Shown here piece after piece: positions 25,500-37,268 of a stretch of DNA of 64,000 bases. This DNA comes from Portulaca oleracea. Taxonomy: Eukaryota; Streptophyta; Magnoliopsida; Caryophyllales; Portulacaceae. A model generated the notes under the pieces. That model was not told the DNA's origin. It was given only the letters and a program-made list of their open reading frames with translations, and made no database searches. The DNA lies in NCBI GenBank assembly GCA_029582165.1, contig CM055877.1:2710023-2774022 (forward strand), read 5' to 3'. The translations under genes and the position numbers were made by a program. Numbering within the stretch: the stretch's first letter is position 1; the number at the start of each line of letters is the position of its first letter.

Positions 25500-26975
25500 A
25501 GAGTCATTGAGGTAATCAGCAAAATAACGGTAAATATGGTCTCTTTTTTGCTAAAGGGCACAAAGAATATTGAAACTGTATTTGATTGGGAGAGGGCTTT
25601 GGTGAGAGAGGTTTGCAGGTTAAAGATTATACTAATCAAGAAGAAATGAATTGTTTTTTGGGTGGTTTTATAGTTGTTTTCTAACTTTCTTTTTCTGGTT
25701 AATTTTCTTGTTTGTTTCTTCCAGTTGTTGTTTATTTTTTGGTTTGTTCCTTCTGTTTTTGCTGTTTTGTTGATATTTGTAGTATCTTTGATGCTTTATA
25801 GACTTTTTGGCTTTTAACTGTAAAAAAAATTATAAAAAAACTCACTCATATTTTCTACTCTATTCAACTTTATTAACTCTTATCAAGTTTTATCTATTTT
25901 TACTTAAACCTGTCTAAATTATTTAGAGTGTGTTTGGTTATTTAATTTTCATGTAAAATTGATCAATTTTCCAAGTTTGACTTATTTTTCTATGTTTAAT
26001 TGTCATTTGTCAATAGAAAATATTTTACATGGACCCCACATTTTTACAATGATCATTAGGAACATTTTCTTATGTGGTGATACGGGGAAAGTTTTCATTG
26101 TGTAACGAAAAATTTTAGAGTAGAAAATGAGATCTAAAGTGTAAAAATTTCCAAAAGAGTCCATAATATAACAATCCAAACAATTATAAATAGAGATAGT
26201 CTGGACGTTTGAAGCATTTTTAAGAAAAATTGCAATTTCAACCAAACAATTGTACAATACACTTTCCCAGGAAAAAGTTCTTTAGAATTCTATATGAAAT
26301 GCTCTCCTAATTTTACTTTACCCTTACCCTATCCAACTTTACCATGGTTCTGTTTTTTTATGTGATGGGATGTGTGGTGTGTGAGATATGTAGGATAAAA
26401 TGAGATAAGTGAGATAGTATTTGAAAAGGTAAGTCACATCAGTCATATCATTTAATAAATGAACTTTAAATATATAGGGATCAATTGGTGTGGAAAATGT
26501 GGGATAAAATGAAATAGAGTGAAATAAATGAGATAATTTTATCCAATCACACAAAAGAACAAAGTTCAAATCTTACTTGCATTTACTTATTACTAGCTGA
26601 ATCTAGTGAAACCTATGAAACTTTATCTTATCCCTCGAAAGAGTAGAGCCAACATAAATCAATTTAGCATGTTGTAATTAAAGATGTAACAAACAGGGTG
26701 GGTAAGATAAAAATGAGGACACCAATAAAACAATGGCAATAATTTGCCAATCACCTCTTACGAGGTCCTCTTCTTATCCCTTACCTTCAGGGTTCGAATC
26801 TTGGGGAGGGAGGGGGCATTCCCCGGCCCTTACCATTTCAGAGAGATGCTGCCCTTAGGAGAGGGTCCCAACTTTGGACCATTGTCATCCCTGTTCCCCA
26901 CCCGCTGTAGGCCTGTTGGGTTATTCCTCTAATATATGGGACTCAGTAGGCCTACTAGCTCAAAGGAAAGAGGGT
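25500..26975. other. AT-rich intergenic DNA with a degraded MITE and a SINE-like patch
   Basis: From about 25928 to 26290 there is a diverged copy of the GTGTTTGGTT / TTTTCCAAG MITE type: left edge GTGTGTTTGGTTATTTAATT, interior with TTTTCTATGTTTAATTG and GGAACATTTTC. A patch at about 26735-26935 is richer in GC, contains GGGTTCGAATCTTGGGG (a B-box-like word), and may be an old tRNA-derived SINE. No gene is seen. Confidence 0.35.
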
Positions 26976-26976
26976 A

Positions 26977-27198
26977 CTCCCTCCGTTCTTTTTTATCTGT
27001 CATTTACTGTTGTCAGTGTCAATTTTTAATCAATAATTTCTAATATAAATATTAATATTATACTTTTTTAATAGTATTTTTTATTACGAATCTAATGATA
27101 TCAATTTTGTATGATAAATCATTGTATAAATTAAAATATTAACGGTCAAAGTTTTGACACAATTTCCAAGGACGACTAATAAAGCCAAACAGAAGGAG
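26977..27198. mobile_element. Stowaway-type MITE
   Basis: The ends are CTCCCTCCGTTCTTTTTTAT and, inverted, an end reading AAGCCAAACAGAAGGAG, each flanked by TA (26975-26976 and 27199-27200). CTCCCTCCGT ends with a TA target duplication are diagnostic of the Tc1/Mariner-derived Stowaway MITEs. The interior is AT-rich and non-coding. Confidence 0.7.
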
Positions 27199-27528
27199 TA
27201 CATCATTATAAGGTCGATAAGGAGTTTCCCAGTAACACTAACAATTTCCACCAAAGAAAATTAGGATTATTATTTTCTAATTGTCAAAAGTAAGGATTAT
27301 TAAAATCCAATTAACCTTAAATTTATATACTGGGCTCCTCTTATATGATGTTATTATGCTTTGTAATTGCTTTGATTTATATTCTTTTTTTTTTGGGTAT
27401 CCATGTCCTAGATTTCGAATTTAAATGAATGATCAATGATAACTTTAGAGTGTACAGTATTTTTAGCTTTGGGTAATGCTTATAATTATTGTTTTGAAGA
27501 GCTAGGAGATGCCAAAAGAATAGTACTA

Positions 27529-27775
27529 CCTTCCTTCCTAATTATTTGTCAATTTTTCTAATTATCTTAATAATTTTTTTATTTGTCAAATTACCTAATT
27601 TTTACAATTCTAACAATCATAATACCAATTTCATCCCTAATAAATAAACTCTTTACCTCACTCCAAGGGTATTTTTAAGGTACTTTTGGCAATTTAAAAA
27701 CTTTTCACCTTATTTTCCATGTTTATTGGTTTTGATGGGTTAGTTGTTGTGACATATAATTAGGGACGGAGGAAG
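27529..27775. mobile_element. Stowaway-type MITE
   Basis: The left end reads CCTTCCTTCCTAATTATTTG and the right end reads TAATTAGGGACGGAGGAAG, inverted to each other and flanked by TA. The interior is non-coding and AT-rich with the typical AATTTTTCTAATT character. Confidence 0.65.
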
Positions 27776-28119
27776 TAGCTGATAGAAAAAAAAATTATAT
27801 TCATGAGGCAAAGTATCACTATTTTAACTAAATAATATTATTAAAAATAATAATAATCCCTTAGTTTCATATTATATATCACTTAATAAATATTACACGA
27901 TCTTCAATGTTATTTTTTGTTTGAAAATTTCCTATAACATACATTATACTTTTATGATATATATAGATATAGTAGATAAGTACTTTTCTTTATGAACTTA
28001 ACAATAATACTTTCATATAATAGAATAATTTATTCAACGATCAATATTTATATTGAAACTACGAAATAATAATGGTCGAATATTAAGGATCCCTTAAATT
28101 GAAAATTTTTGATTGACCA

Positions 28120-28290
28120 TTGGCTAGAGTGAGATGGCAGAAATTGACCCGACCCGAAAATCGACCCGAACTCACCAGAAAATTTAAGATTAGACACGAA
28201 ATTTTCAAACCTAAAACACAAATTAAATCGAAATCGACCCATACCGAACACGACCAGTCCGTCCGAATTTACAGGTACCCGTGGGACAAC
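28120..28290. repeat. GACCCG/CCGAAC degenerate repeat
   Basis: TTGACCCGACCCGAAAATCG is followed by further ACCCGAACTC and CCGAACACGACC words, the same family as at 20717. The open frames on both strands (28048-28515) follow from the absence of stops in these words. I do not support them as genes. Confidence 0.4.
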
Positions 28291-28542
28291 TTTTTTGGAG
28301 GAGAGAAGAGAAGTGAATGTGTGATTGAGATGGAGGAGGCCATGAGGAGGGTGGGCCCTAACCTGACGCCGAATGTTGGGCTGTGTGAGCCCACTTACAC
28401 AACCATAACAACTCACCAACCCCATTTCTCCATTTATTTTACTTTCTTTTATTTATTTATATTTTTTTCTTTTATTTATTTATTTAAACTTGACTATTTA
28501 AAACAAGTAATATAATTAGGATTTTTGTAGTTAAATAATCTA

Positions 28543-28934
28543 AGGCAATGTTTGGTAAAATTAATGTTTTAGATAGCGGATAGAGGTTTATGTAACGGAT
28601 AACGGTTTAAGCAGCGGATAACGGATGACTGTTCAAATGAGAATTGTGTTCGGTAAATTTATCGGTTGAATTAACAGATTAATGTGAATTGACATAAAAG
28701 GATATCAATAATTTCCAAAGATTAAATTTTCAAAGGGTATCTTTTGACTAAAAAAATATGAAACGTTATTCTAAACGCTAAACGTTAACATTATTAACGT
28801 TTCGCATAACGCTCCTTAAAACGCTAAACACTCCCTAAAACGCTAGCTTACCGAACGCTAATATTTATACAATTAGAGTTTTGATTTGGTCAAAACGCTA
28901 AATGCTACTCCAAACGGTACTGCCGAACAAAACC
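28543..28934. mobile_element. Possible MITE with AGGCAATGTTTGG / CCGAACAAAACCT ends
   Basis: The left edge AAGGCAATGTTTGGTAAAAT and right edge ACTGCCGAACAAAACCTAA are loosely inverted. The interior repeats AAACGCTAAACG and TAACGGATAACGG words. No target duplication is clear. Confidence 0.4.
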
Positions 28935-30427
28935 TAAATTTTGTGTTGTGAAAGTCTCAATGTTCGTCTGCATTTTAAAAATACTGTGAAATAAGTTAAA
29001 TAATTTACATTTCAAGGCTCTTTGTTCACTGCAATTAGTGATATATACAATGAAGATTTTTGAATTTAAATAATCTGAATTTTGTCGATTTTTGTTAGAA
29101 AAACTCAATGACATGCTATTTAAATCAAAGATACTTGAAGTCTAGATTATCCTACAATATTTTAAAGTTCAAATTATTAAAACTTTCACGGACCAAAGTT
29201 CAGATTATTTAAATCCAAAAACTCATATAATTATTCCCCTCTTTGCTCCCTATTTTGGAGTTTTATTTTGTATTTATTCACGCAAAATTATTTCTAGTTT
29301 TTACTTTTCACCCTTCTTTGGAGGTGTCTCACTAATTGCAAGAACTAATAATTTATTCGGAAATGAACACGTTAAACAAAAGGCCTCAACTGGAATCAGT
29401 CATTGGACTGACCCTGAAGGCCAGCTGGCCTTCACAGGGCAAGCCAGTGACTGAAACAGTCAACAAGCCAAAAAAAGGAGCAAAGAACATGGCTAGGCCC
29501 GCTGGCCTTCGCGCCTATTTCAGCCCACTTTCTTGCTTTGTTGTTTTAAGTGTTAATACCCGAATCCAAAATCGATCAAACATGCAAATAAAGAAATTAC
29601 AAGCAAGAAATTATGCAAAAGTACAATTAAAAGAGTCGTCGATTGTTTTTTAAGAAAAACAACAAACTCAAGTAAAAAGACTCCTACTTACGAACTTGAG
29701 ATTCAAGTTCGGGGTAAGGTTACGAGTCTTGCCTGTTTTCGAAAATAGACTCTACTAGAATAAAATTTAAATGAAAAAGTAAAGGAGGAATTTATATAAA
29801 TTTTACAGGGTTACTATTATGTCATGCATTGAATAAGAGAAATAATTTACAAGTATACAATTATGATTATTTCATATTTACATGATTTACAAGTGAGGAA
29901 CGATAAAAAGATTAAAAAGAAAAAAGTTCTGACCTGGTTAACTGTAACGCCCCGGAAATTCAATTATAGAAAGTCAAAGTCAAACTAACGTTAACAGACA
30001 AAACTTAGCGGAAGACTTCAAATTTAGTTTGGGCGTTACTGCCGTATCCCCGAAGGAATACAAGGCGAGAAAGGAAAACACAACTGTCTGCTAACGGCAA
30101 CTACTAACAACTCAAAACAACTTTAAGAATTCATAACGAAAACAATATAAAAGATTCAAGGACTTCTAGACTCGTCGTCCTCACTTCTAATTCCCGTCCC
30201 CAGCATTTAGATCTTCACCTGAAATCAAAATATTTCAGAAAAATGAGGGGGAAATCTCAATAATGTCTACCCATAACGTTTAAAACAGTTTAAGTTCATT
30301 TCAATTCATTTTGGGGAGAGGGATCAAATCAAACGTTTTACAAACCTTTACTCCCATACTGTTTCCTCAACCCATCCAATCCATATTTTAATTTGCGGGC
30401 GGGATACCAAATCCCTTAAAGTAACAT

Positions 30428-30597
30428 TTGCCCACCAAAGGCATCAAACAATCGCCCACCAAAGGCATTATGACATTCGCCCACCAAAGGCATATCGAAA
30501 CATTCGCCCACCAAAGGCATGATAACATTCGCCCACCAAAGGCATATCGAAACATTCGCCCACCAAAGGCATGATAACATTCGCCCACCAAAGGCTT
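30428..30597. repeat. Minisatellite with CGCCCACCAAAGGC core inside the 3.4 kb LTR element
   Basis: Seven copies of GCCCACCAAAGGC are separated by alternating spacers (ATATCGAAACATT and ATGATAACATT), spaced 24 to 28 bp apart. Two of the copies form a perfect higher-order duplication. Variable tandem arrays are common within long plant LTRs. Confidence 0.8.
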
Positions 30598-32369
30598 TAA
30601 AATTACTATTCTATATCAGGGAAGGAAGCCCCGATCTCCTGGTCCATAACCCTGCAGGTTGTTACGCCTGCACAACAGGTTATCCCCCGAAACCCGCTTA
30701 ATGTTTCCACTTGAATTATTAATTCAGTATTCAAACTCGACTCACAACTCTCAAGTCAAACCATCCCAAGTTATCAAAACCATTAACAAAACTTCGAATA
30801 AAAGACCATCCAATTTCTCAACTCAAATAAACCAAGATCACAATCGAATCAAAGAGATTATTAAAACAGATGGTCGTATTTCCACAAAAGTCCCCTTTCG
30901 GGATGCAATTCTCAAAATAGATTATAAAACAACAAAACACATTTAAAGAGCATCCCGTGGGGATTAGAGCATAGACAATTACCTGTATACTTCACAAGAT
31001 AGTATTATCGTAGGTCACACTTGAGCTCACTACCGGCACGTACTAACTCGGGCCTAGAATGAAAGTAATTATCTAATCAAAACGCGTTCTAGCGAGGTTA
31101 GTATTAACTACCAACTATCTAACCCATCCCCTAGGAACACTTAGGTTCCTATCAATTAAAATACTACACTTAGGAAACATAGAACAAAGCATGCATAGAA
31201 ATTTAATCAACAATTTACATGTATAAAGGCAAGCAGGGACAGAATATAACGCTTACACAAAACGGTTCATAAAACGACTTTCCGACATCCTACGGGTCTG
31301 ATTCTGGACTTTTCGGAAACCTCAGAATGTCTACTAAAACTTTCATGTTGATGACTAGGCCCAATTCAGTCCCGAAGGACTTTAAAACTCACATCTTCCT
31401 AATTGGTCCAGAACTGACAGGTTTTTGTAAAACGGTTATAACTCGGGTTATACAAGTCAAACGTTCGATCCGTCAAATTCGTATGGTTCCTAACATCTAA
31501 GGAACCTCCAGTTAAAAGGGCTTGGTCAAAAGACAACTATACTAATCGTGGCAACCCGATATTTAAACCTCACAAAACTGTCCCGATCCGGTCTTTATTT
31601 AATTCGTTATTTAGGTTCTAACTTCTACCATTCGATCCTGGGGTTCTAGTTTGGATTTAAAACAGTGATCAAGGTCCAAGGTCTAAGTCAACTAAGGTCC
31701 AACATCATCCTTTAATATTAAACGAATCATAAACTTAGTCATAACATTTAATCTTAACAAGAAATTATTTTAATCAAATTCAAGAAAGACTTAGGAAAAC
31801 ATAAAGACAACATAGATGTAACTTCTAATCAAGAACCCTAGTAACTAATTCTTTTATTAACTAAAACAAGATTCGTGATTTTATTAACAAGAATCGAACT
31901 TTCATTAGGTTACCTAATTTATCTAACAAATCTATCAAGATTGACCTTTAAAGAAAACAAAGAACATGAAATTATTAAACTAGCTATTCAAGAATTAACC
32001 TAGGTAATTTAGTTATCGAATCGTGCATACAATAATAATATTGTGGTCTACATGATTCATGTAAAGAATATAACGAATATTAAAGAATCACTTTCAACCC
32101 TAATAATCAACTATTACAACCTAAATCTAATTACAATTTATAACATAAAATTACACATATTAATTACACAAATTACACATAACAAATAACAATCTACACA
32201 TAATTACAACAAAGAACTAATTACAATTAATTTCCCTAATTACAAAATTACAGAAATTAATAACAATAATATTACAATCGATTTTAATATTAAAAACAAG
32301 AAAAATAAAAGAAAAGAAAAGAAAAAGAAAGAAACAGTTAGGGTTAGTATAGATTAGGTTAGGGTTTTA

Positions 32370-32980
32370 GGGTTTACGCAGTGCGGGCGGTTCCTCGGTG
32401 GTTCGGGCGGCGGTCGGTGGTTGCGTCGGCGGAGGAGACGACGACGAGGTGGTGCGACGGTCGGAGGCGGTGGACGAGCAGCGGCTTTTGGTGGCGTCGG
32501 GCGAGGTCGAGGTCGGCGTTGGTGGGTTCGAGCAATGAGCGCCTTTCCTTCATTGGCGTCGCGGCGACGATCGCGGTGGTCCCGCGATGCGTCTGGTGGT
32601 GCGCGGCGGCGACGGTGGCGGCTGGTGGTGGTCGCTGACGCCAAGGGCTGACGAACAGAGGGAAGGAGAAAGGGAAAAAGAAACGGAGGAAGAGAGAGAG
32701 GGAGAGTGGTCGCGGTGGCGGTCGGTGGTGGTTGGCGTAGGCGGCTGTCGGTGGTTGGCGTAGGCGGCTGTCGGTGGTTGGTGGGCGGTGGCGCGGGCGC
32801 GGCGAGGGGAAGGAGGAAAGAGGAGGAGAAAGGGAAAGAGAGGGGGGGTCGCGGTGGTCGTCTGCGATGGTGGGGCCGGGGTGGTTGCCGGCGACGGCTA
32901 GGGCAGCCGACTGGTGGCTGCGGCTGCTGGGCGCGGCAGAGGGAGAGAGAGAGAGAGGAAAGGAGTTGTAGGTTAGGGTT
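32370..32980. other. GC-rich GGTGG/GCGGCGG tract within the LTR element
   Basis: This 0.6 kb is strikingly GC-rich against an AT-rich background and G-rich on the plus strand. Words such as GGTGGTTGGCGTAGGCGGCTG are repeated in tandem at 32725-32780, and AGGGTTT occurs at both edges. Open frames occur on both strands (for example 32354-32644 minus, Arg/Pro-rich; 32706-33023 plus, Gly/Arg-rich) because GC-rich DNA lacks stops. None resembles a known protein. It looks like the leader of the LTR transcript or a captured gene 5' region. Confidence 0.5.
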
Positions 32981-33399
32981 TGGTATTGAGAGGGATATTA
33001 GGGTTTTTGAGAGGAGGGTTTAGGGGTTTTATATTAAACACATTTAGGCCCAAATTAACCCAATCTAATCCAAACCCAACCCATTTAAACAATTAAAAAC
33101 TGATTTTTCTAAAAACCTAATAATTCTAATAATAGTAGTAATAATATTAATTTTAATAATCATATAATCACATAACAAATAATATTCACGTAATTATTCA
33201 CATAATAATATTAACCAGCGGAAATTACTATTTTACCCTTGTTAGCCCCTCAACGGTCCTACGAGCTCAAGCGTTAGCATAAATAAACACATTACGAACA
33301 ATAATAAAACACGAAGTCAACCTATTGTATTAACGACGTCACGGTCAACATCGTTGGATTTTTTTCGGGGTTTTACATTAACACTTAACATGCAAAGAA

Positions 33400-34180
33400 G
33401 AAATAGGAGAGAATAAGAGAGAATACTACTAGTGTAAATAGGCCAGCAAAATTCAGGGTGTGTTGAAAATGAAGGGGGTATGCTTATATTTATAGGAAAA
33501 TGGTAGCGTATTAAATGAAGATTTCATAAATAATTTCATTATCCCGCGAAATCAAATAAATTGATTGATAAGCATTATCTATTAAGTATATTAAAACAAA
33601 ATAAATTGAATGAGGTATTGCCATATGTCATGCATATAAATGTTTGTCATTTATGTTGAGTTGGAAAATTTTCATTGGCCCATTTGTTTAAATCATTAAA
33701 GGTGTTAAATATTAATAGTTGTTAATTAATAAAATTATTAATAATATGTATCAATCAATAAGTACACAAATGTATCTTCATGAAAAAATGATCAGACATT
33801 GTCATTTACACATGCACATTTTACTCTTCTTATTTTTCTTTAATGGCAACCTACTACCTTTTATTGATTTGTGGTATCAAAATGAATTATATAGTTTGCG
33901 TTTATTCAAATAACTAAAATAAAAATTACTATTATTCTTTATTATATGTATTTAAGACAAATTTATAACAGATATTTCTTGATTTTTTTTATCATAATAA
34001 TAATAATAATCAATTCACTAAATTGAAAAAATAAATTATTTAATAAGTATTTTCTAATATCACACACACACACATATATGAAAAATAAATATTTCAATTT
34101 TAATTAGCTTAAAACACATATTCTTATAAAAAAAGTTTAATACATAAGTCTTAATAATTTAAAAATTGACAATGTTCCCG
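33400..34180. other. AT-rich sequence, nothing recognised
   Basis: Very AT-rich, with short TAA and CA repeats (34000-34012 and 34061-34074). It ends with TTCCCGTGCATCGCACGAG at 34176, a word seen at the edges of some plant DNA elements. No gene is seen. Confidence 0.5.
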
Positions 34181-34695
34181 TGCATCGCACGAGATATATA
34201 ACGCTCGTTTCTGTAATTAAAAGGGTTTAGTGATCTCTTTCTCCTCACGAAGGCCAACTGGCTTTCTAAAAGGCAAATGAGAAGATTGAGAAATAATATG
34301 GAGAAAAAAAGAAAATTTTGGAAGATTGCCTCAAAAATGTGTCTGGATACATTGCATGTTGATTATTGGGTTTGCCTTGGCTTCGAAATGGACTTTATGT
34401 AATTCGGCTGAAATAGTTTGGATTCTTTTCTGGATTTATGGTTACTGAAGCATCCCGGGTTCCTTTCTCGACCCTTGTTACGTGGACCAAATAGGTACGC
34501 TACTTCACAACCAGCCGACTCGCTCCAATTCCACATCGATCCAGGGGCAAGCCGAGTGATCAAAGTCATCCAATGGATAGGCCGTGATAGCCTATAAGGG
34601 GGGCCTTGTTTTCATACCGGCAAGAATAAGGAGAAGGGGACCGAAGGAGAGGTGAGGAGAAGAAGTGGAAAGGAGAAAAGGGGAGCATCAGGCCC

Positions 34696-34986
34696 GTCAC
34701 GGCCGTGACTCACCCTGTCACGCCCATGACAAGCCTTAGGGGGCGACTAGGCTGAGGAATAGGGCGTCATGAGTGTGACTACACTGGTCGCGACTGCAAC
34801 CCCTCTTTTTTGGCCAAGATTTTCAACATTGCGTCCAAAGGGTCGTCACGCTCGTGACATTTGTGTCACTATTGCGACCTCAGGCCAACTCTTGGCTGTC
34901 GCGCTGGTGACGTTCCTGTCATGATTGCGACGACCTTGCTCTCTTTTGTGAAGAAGTTGGGGGCTAAGGGTCGTCACGCCCGTGAC
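34696..34986. repeat. Array of nine 14-bp dyads GTCAC-N4-GTGAC, arranged in pairs
   Basis: Units with consensus GTC(A/G)(C/T)-N4-(G/A)(C/T)(G/A)AC start at 34696, 34717, 34766, 34787, 34845, 34865, 34898, 34918 and 34973. The first eight fall into four pairs whose members start 21, 21, 20 and 20 bp apart, with larger gaps between pairs. Several units are near-perfect palindromes, for example GTCACGGCCGTGAC and GTCACGCTCGTGAC. The array sits in a GC-rich island (about 34460-35000) inside AT-rich DNA. No coding frame explains it; the frame 34861-35064 is only a partial overlap. It may be part of an unrecognised transposon, a protein-binding array or a recombination substrate. Confidence 0.7.
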
Positions 34987-35739
34987 GTCTGGAAGCAAGC
35001 ACTCTTTAAGAAGGCAATCTCATTTATTTACGTCTTTGGCAGTCTCTTTAATTCCTTTTATTAATTTGTTTTGAGCCATTTTGATTTTGTATTGTGTTTA
35101 AGATGGTTTTGTCTTTGCTTAGTTTAGATTTTGTCATTATTTATGCAAAATAGTACAAAACCTAAACAAACAACAAAATCAAATGCTAAGTTTCCAAACC
35201 AAACCACCATATATCAAAGTTTCCACCCATCAAGACATATAAAAATGGATCTAAATATCTAACCTACCATTCAAAAACAAATTTTAGAACAAGTATTATC
35301 TGACCCTTATTAATTGTTATGAACATGTTTGTTAGTCTTAATCAATGATTATGAAAATGGATTCCCTATCAAATCAAATGAGCCCATAATTTTTAAAAAG
35401 AAGCAAACTTGTATGCATTATGCAACCAACTTTCATGTTGAGTCCCTTCTACACTGCTCCAAATTAAAGGGTTTTAACCTTTTTCAAGTACAAAATTTGA
35501 AATTAAGACTTGAAAAGGAACTTTGCCTTTAGAGAATACTTAAAAAGAAAAGAAAAGGGAGGATATGGATTATGGATATGAAAAGGATGGCCATGTGTTC
35601 ATTCAAACTCTTGCTTTCCATTCATTCAATTCAAAATAACTCTCCTTCCCTTTTCACACAATGCTCACATAATGCTTTCCAGTCACCCATAATACTTGTA
35701 CAATGTTTTGCTTTAACCATTTAGATAGACATGTCAATT

Positions 35740-35840
35740 CGATCTGGCGGTTTCGGGTCGGCCGTATATCGGGTTCGGGTAAATACGGGTCTGGTGTATT
35801 TCGGGTTCATGTAAATACGAGCGGTGTTTTCTGGTTTCGG
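35740..35840. repeat. CGGGTCGG/CGGGTTCGGG degenerate repeat
   Basis: Words such as TTTCGGGTCGGCC, ATCGGGTTCGGGTAAATACG and TTTCGGGTTCATGTAAATACG repeat here, immediately left of the 684-bp duplication. It is the same word family as in several other places in the window. Confidence 0.45.
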
Positions 35841-35900
35841 GTCAACCTAACGGGTTACTTTTTAAAAAAATGGTCTCTGAATACAATTTTTTGTACAATA

Positions 35901-36584
35901 TACATCGAAAATTAAATAAAATATGATTATCTTCTAGTAACGATAGAACATTGTAACTATTTTAACTTAAATAAGAGAAATAACAAATACATAAGTTGCG
36001 CTTATAGTTTAATAGTTAAAATTCCAATGAAAAGTCACAAATTTTAATATAGTTCAACTAAAACAGTTAAATTTTCGGGTCAAACGGGCGGGTCGGGTTT
36101 GACCCGCTAATTTTAGGATTCGGTGTACTTCGGGTTTGTGCGTTTGGTTGGTCAATAACCCCGGGGAAATGGTCAATTTTCCGGGTTGACTTATTTTCCC
36201 TATGTTTGGATGCAGGTTGACTTCGGGAAAGTTTTCACGATGGCCCCACCATTTAATTTCTCCATTTTCCTAGGGAAATTTTCCCTTAGGGGGGCTAAGG
36301 GAAATTTTTCCCATGGAAAACTTCCCATGGGAAATTTTCCCCGAGAAAAATTTTCCTGGGGTTCCTATCAAACGCTCTCTTAGTTGAAAAAATCATGTTC
36401 AAAACCCAAAAAATTCTGGCGTGTTGGGGTTGAATTATCGGGTCGGGTCAGAAATTGCCAGGTCTACATTTATATATGACCTTTTTTCGTTCAATAAAGA
36501 TAAGGCCTTTGAGGCCTTATTCTCTTCAATTTATTATTTATCCTTTCCTGTTTTTGGAATTGTAAGTAAAAGGGAGGGTCAATA
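35901..36584. repeat. 684-bp direct tandem duplication, first copy
   Basis: This copy runs from TACATCGAAAATTAAATAAA to AGGGAGGGTCAATA and is followed directly by the second copy. Read side by side, the two copies show no difference that I can see. The junctions share CAATA, consistent with slippage or unequal exchange at a 5-bp microhomology. Identity implies a very recent event or an assembly error. The copy contains one MITE (36138-36377). Confidence 0.9.
36138..36377. mobile_element. MITE of the GCGTTTGG / GGGAAATTTTCC type (in duplication copy 1)
   Basis: The left edge GTGCGTTTGGTTGGTCAA and the right edge TCCTATCAAACGCTCTC are inverted. The interior is a run of GGGAAA and TTTCCC palindromes such as CCCATGGGAAATTTTCCC. 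Related copies lie at 38878 and, more diverged, near 4760, 25930 and 54653. The 65-codon frame inside is a by-product. Confidence 0.55.
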
Positions 36585-37268
36585 TACATCGAAAATTAAA
36601 TAAAATATGATTATCTTCTAGTAACGATAGAACATTGTAACTATTTTAACTTAAATAAGAGAAATAACAAATACATAAGTTGCGCTTATAGTTTAATAGT
36701 TAAAATTCCAATGAAAAGTCACAAATTTTAATATAGTTCAACTAAAACAGTTAAATTTTCGGGTCAAACGGGCGGGTCGGGTTTGACCCGCTAATTTTAG
36801 GATTCGGTGTACTTCGGGTTTGTGCGTTTGGTTGGTCAATAACCCCGGGGAAATGGTCAATTTTCCGGGTTGACTTATTTTCCCTATGTTTGGATGCAGG
36901 TTGACTTCGGGAAAGTTTTCACGATGGCCCCACCATTTAATTTCTCCATTTTCCTAGGGAAATTTTCCCTTAGGGGGGCTAAGGGAAATTTTTCCCATGG
37001 AAAACTTCCCATGGGAAATTTTCCCCGAGAAAAATTTTCCTGGGGTTCCTATCAAACGCTCTCTTAGTTGAAAAAATCATGTTCAAAACCCAAAAAATTC
37101 TGGCGTGTTGGGGTTGAATTATCGGGTCGGGTCAGAAATTGCCAGGTCTACATTTATATATGACCTTTTTTCGTTCAATAAAGATAAGGCCTTTGAGGCC
37201 TTATTCTCTTCAATTTATTATTTATCCTTTCCTGTTTTTGGAATTGTAAGTAAAAGGGAGGGTCAATA
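36585..37268. repeat. 684-bp direct tandem duplication, second copy
   Basis: Exact-looking repeat of 35901-36584, ending at GGGTCAATA before unique sequence AGGTTAGATTAAGG. It carries the duplicate of the MITE at 36822-37061. Confidence 0.9.
36822..37061. mobile_element. MITE of the GCGTTTGG / GGGAAATTTTCC type (in duplication copy 2)
   Basis: Identical by eye to the element at 36138-36377, displaced by 684 bp as part of the tandem duplication, and not an independent insertion. Confidence 0.55.

Larger units (their letters stand above)
29943..33377 (-). mobile_element. Solo LTR or non-coding LTR-type element, 3.4 kb, with TTAAC target duplication
   Basis: The element starts TGTAACGCCCCGGAAATTC and ends TTTTCGGGGTTTTACA, so it has TG...CA ends and short inverted termini (TGTAA.. 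/ ..TTACA). It is flanked by TTAAC at 29938-29942 and 33378-33382, an exact 5-bp target duplication as made by retroviral-type integrases. Read on the minus strand, a TATAAAA-like word near 33036-33028 is followed by a CT-rich and then very GC-rich leader (32980-32380) and a long AT-rich part. No gag, protease, reverse transcriptase or integrase frame is present. It could be a solo LTR of a long-LTR Gypsy element or a large derivative lacking coding. The minus orientation is inferred from the TATA position. Confidence 0.65.

Noticed and set aside
26735..26800. tRNA gene suggested by GGGTTCGAATC
   Set aside because: Only a B-box-like word is present. No acceptor stem, anticodon arm or A box could be aligned; at most an old SINE.
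30420..30600. CRISPR-like array of CGCCCACCAAAGGC repeats
   Set aside because: Repeats are short, spacers are only two alternating words and not unique, and the context is a plant LTR element. It is a minisatellite.
32354..33023. Arg/Pro- and Gly/Arg-rich open frames on both strands
   Set aside because: GC-rich DNA with few stop codons gives overlapping frames on both strands. None resembles a protein family.
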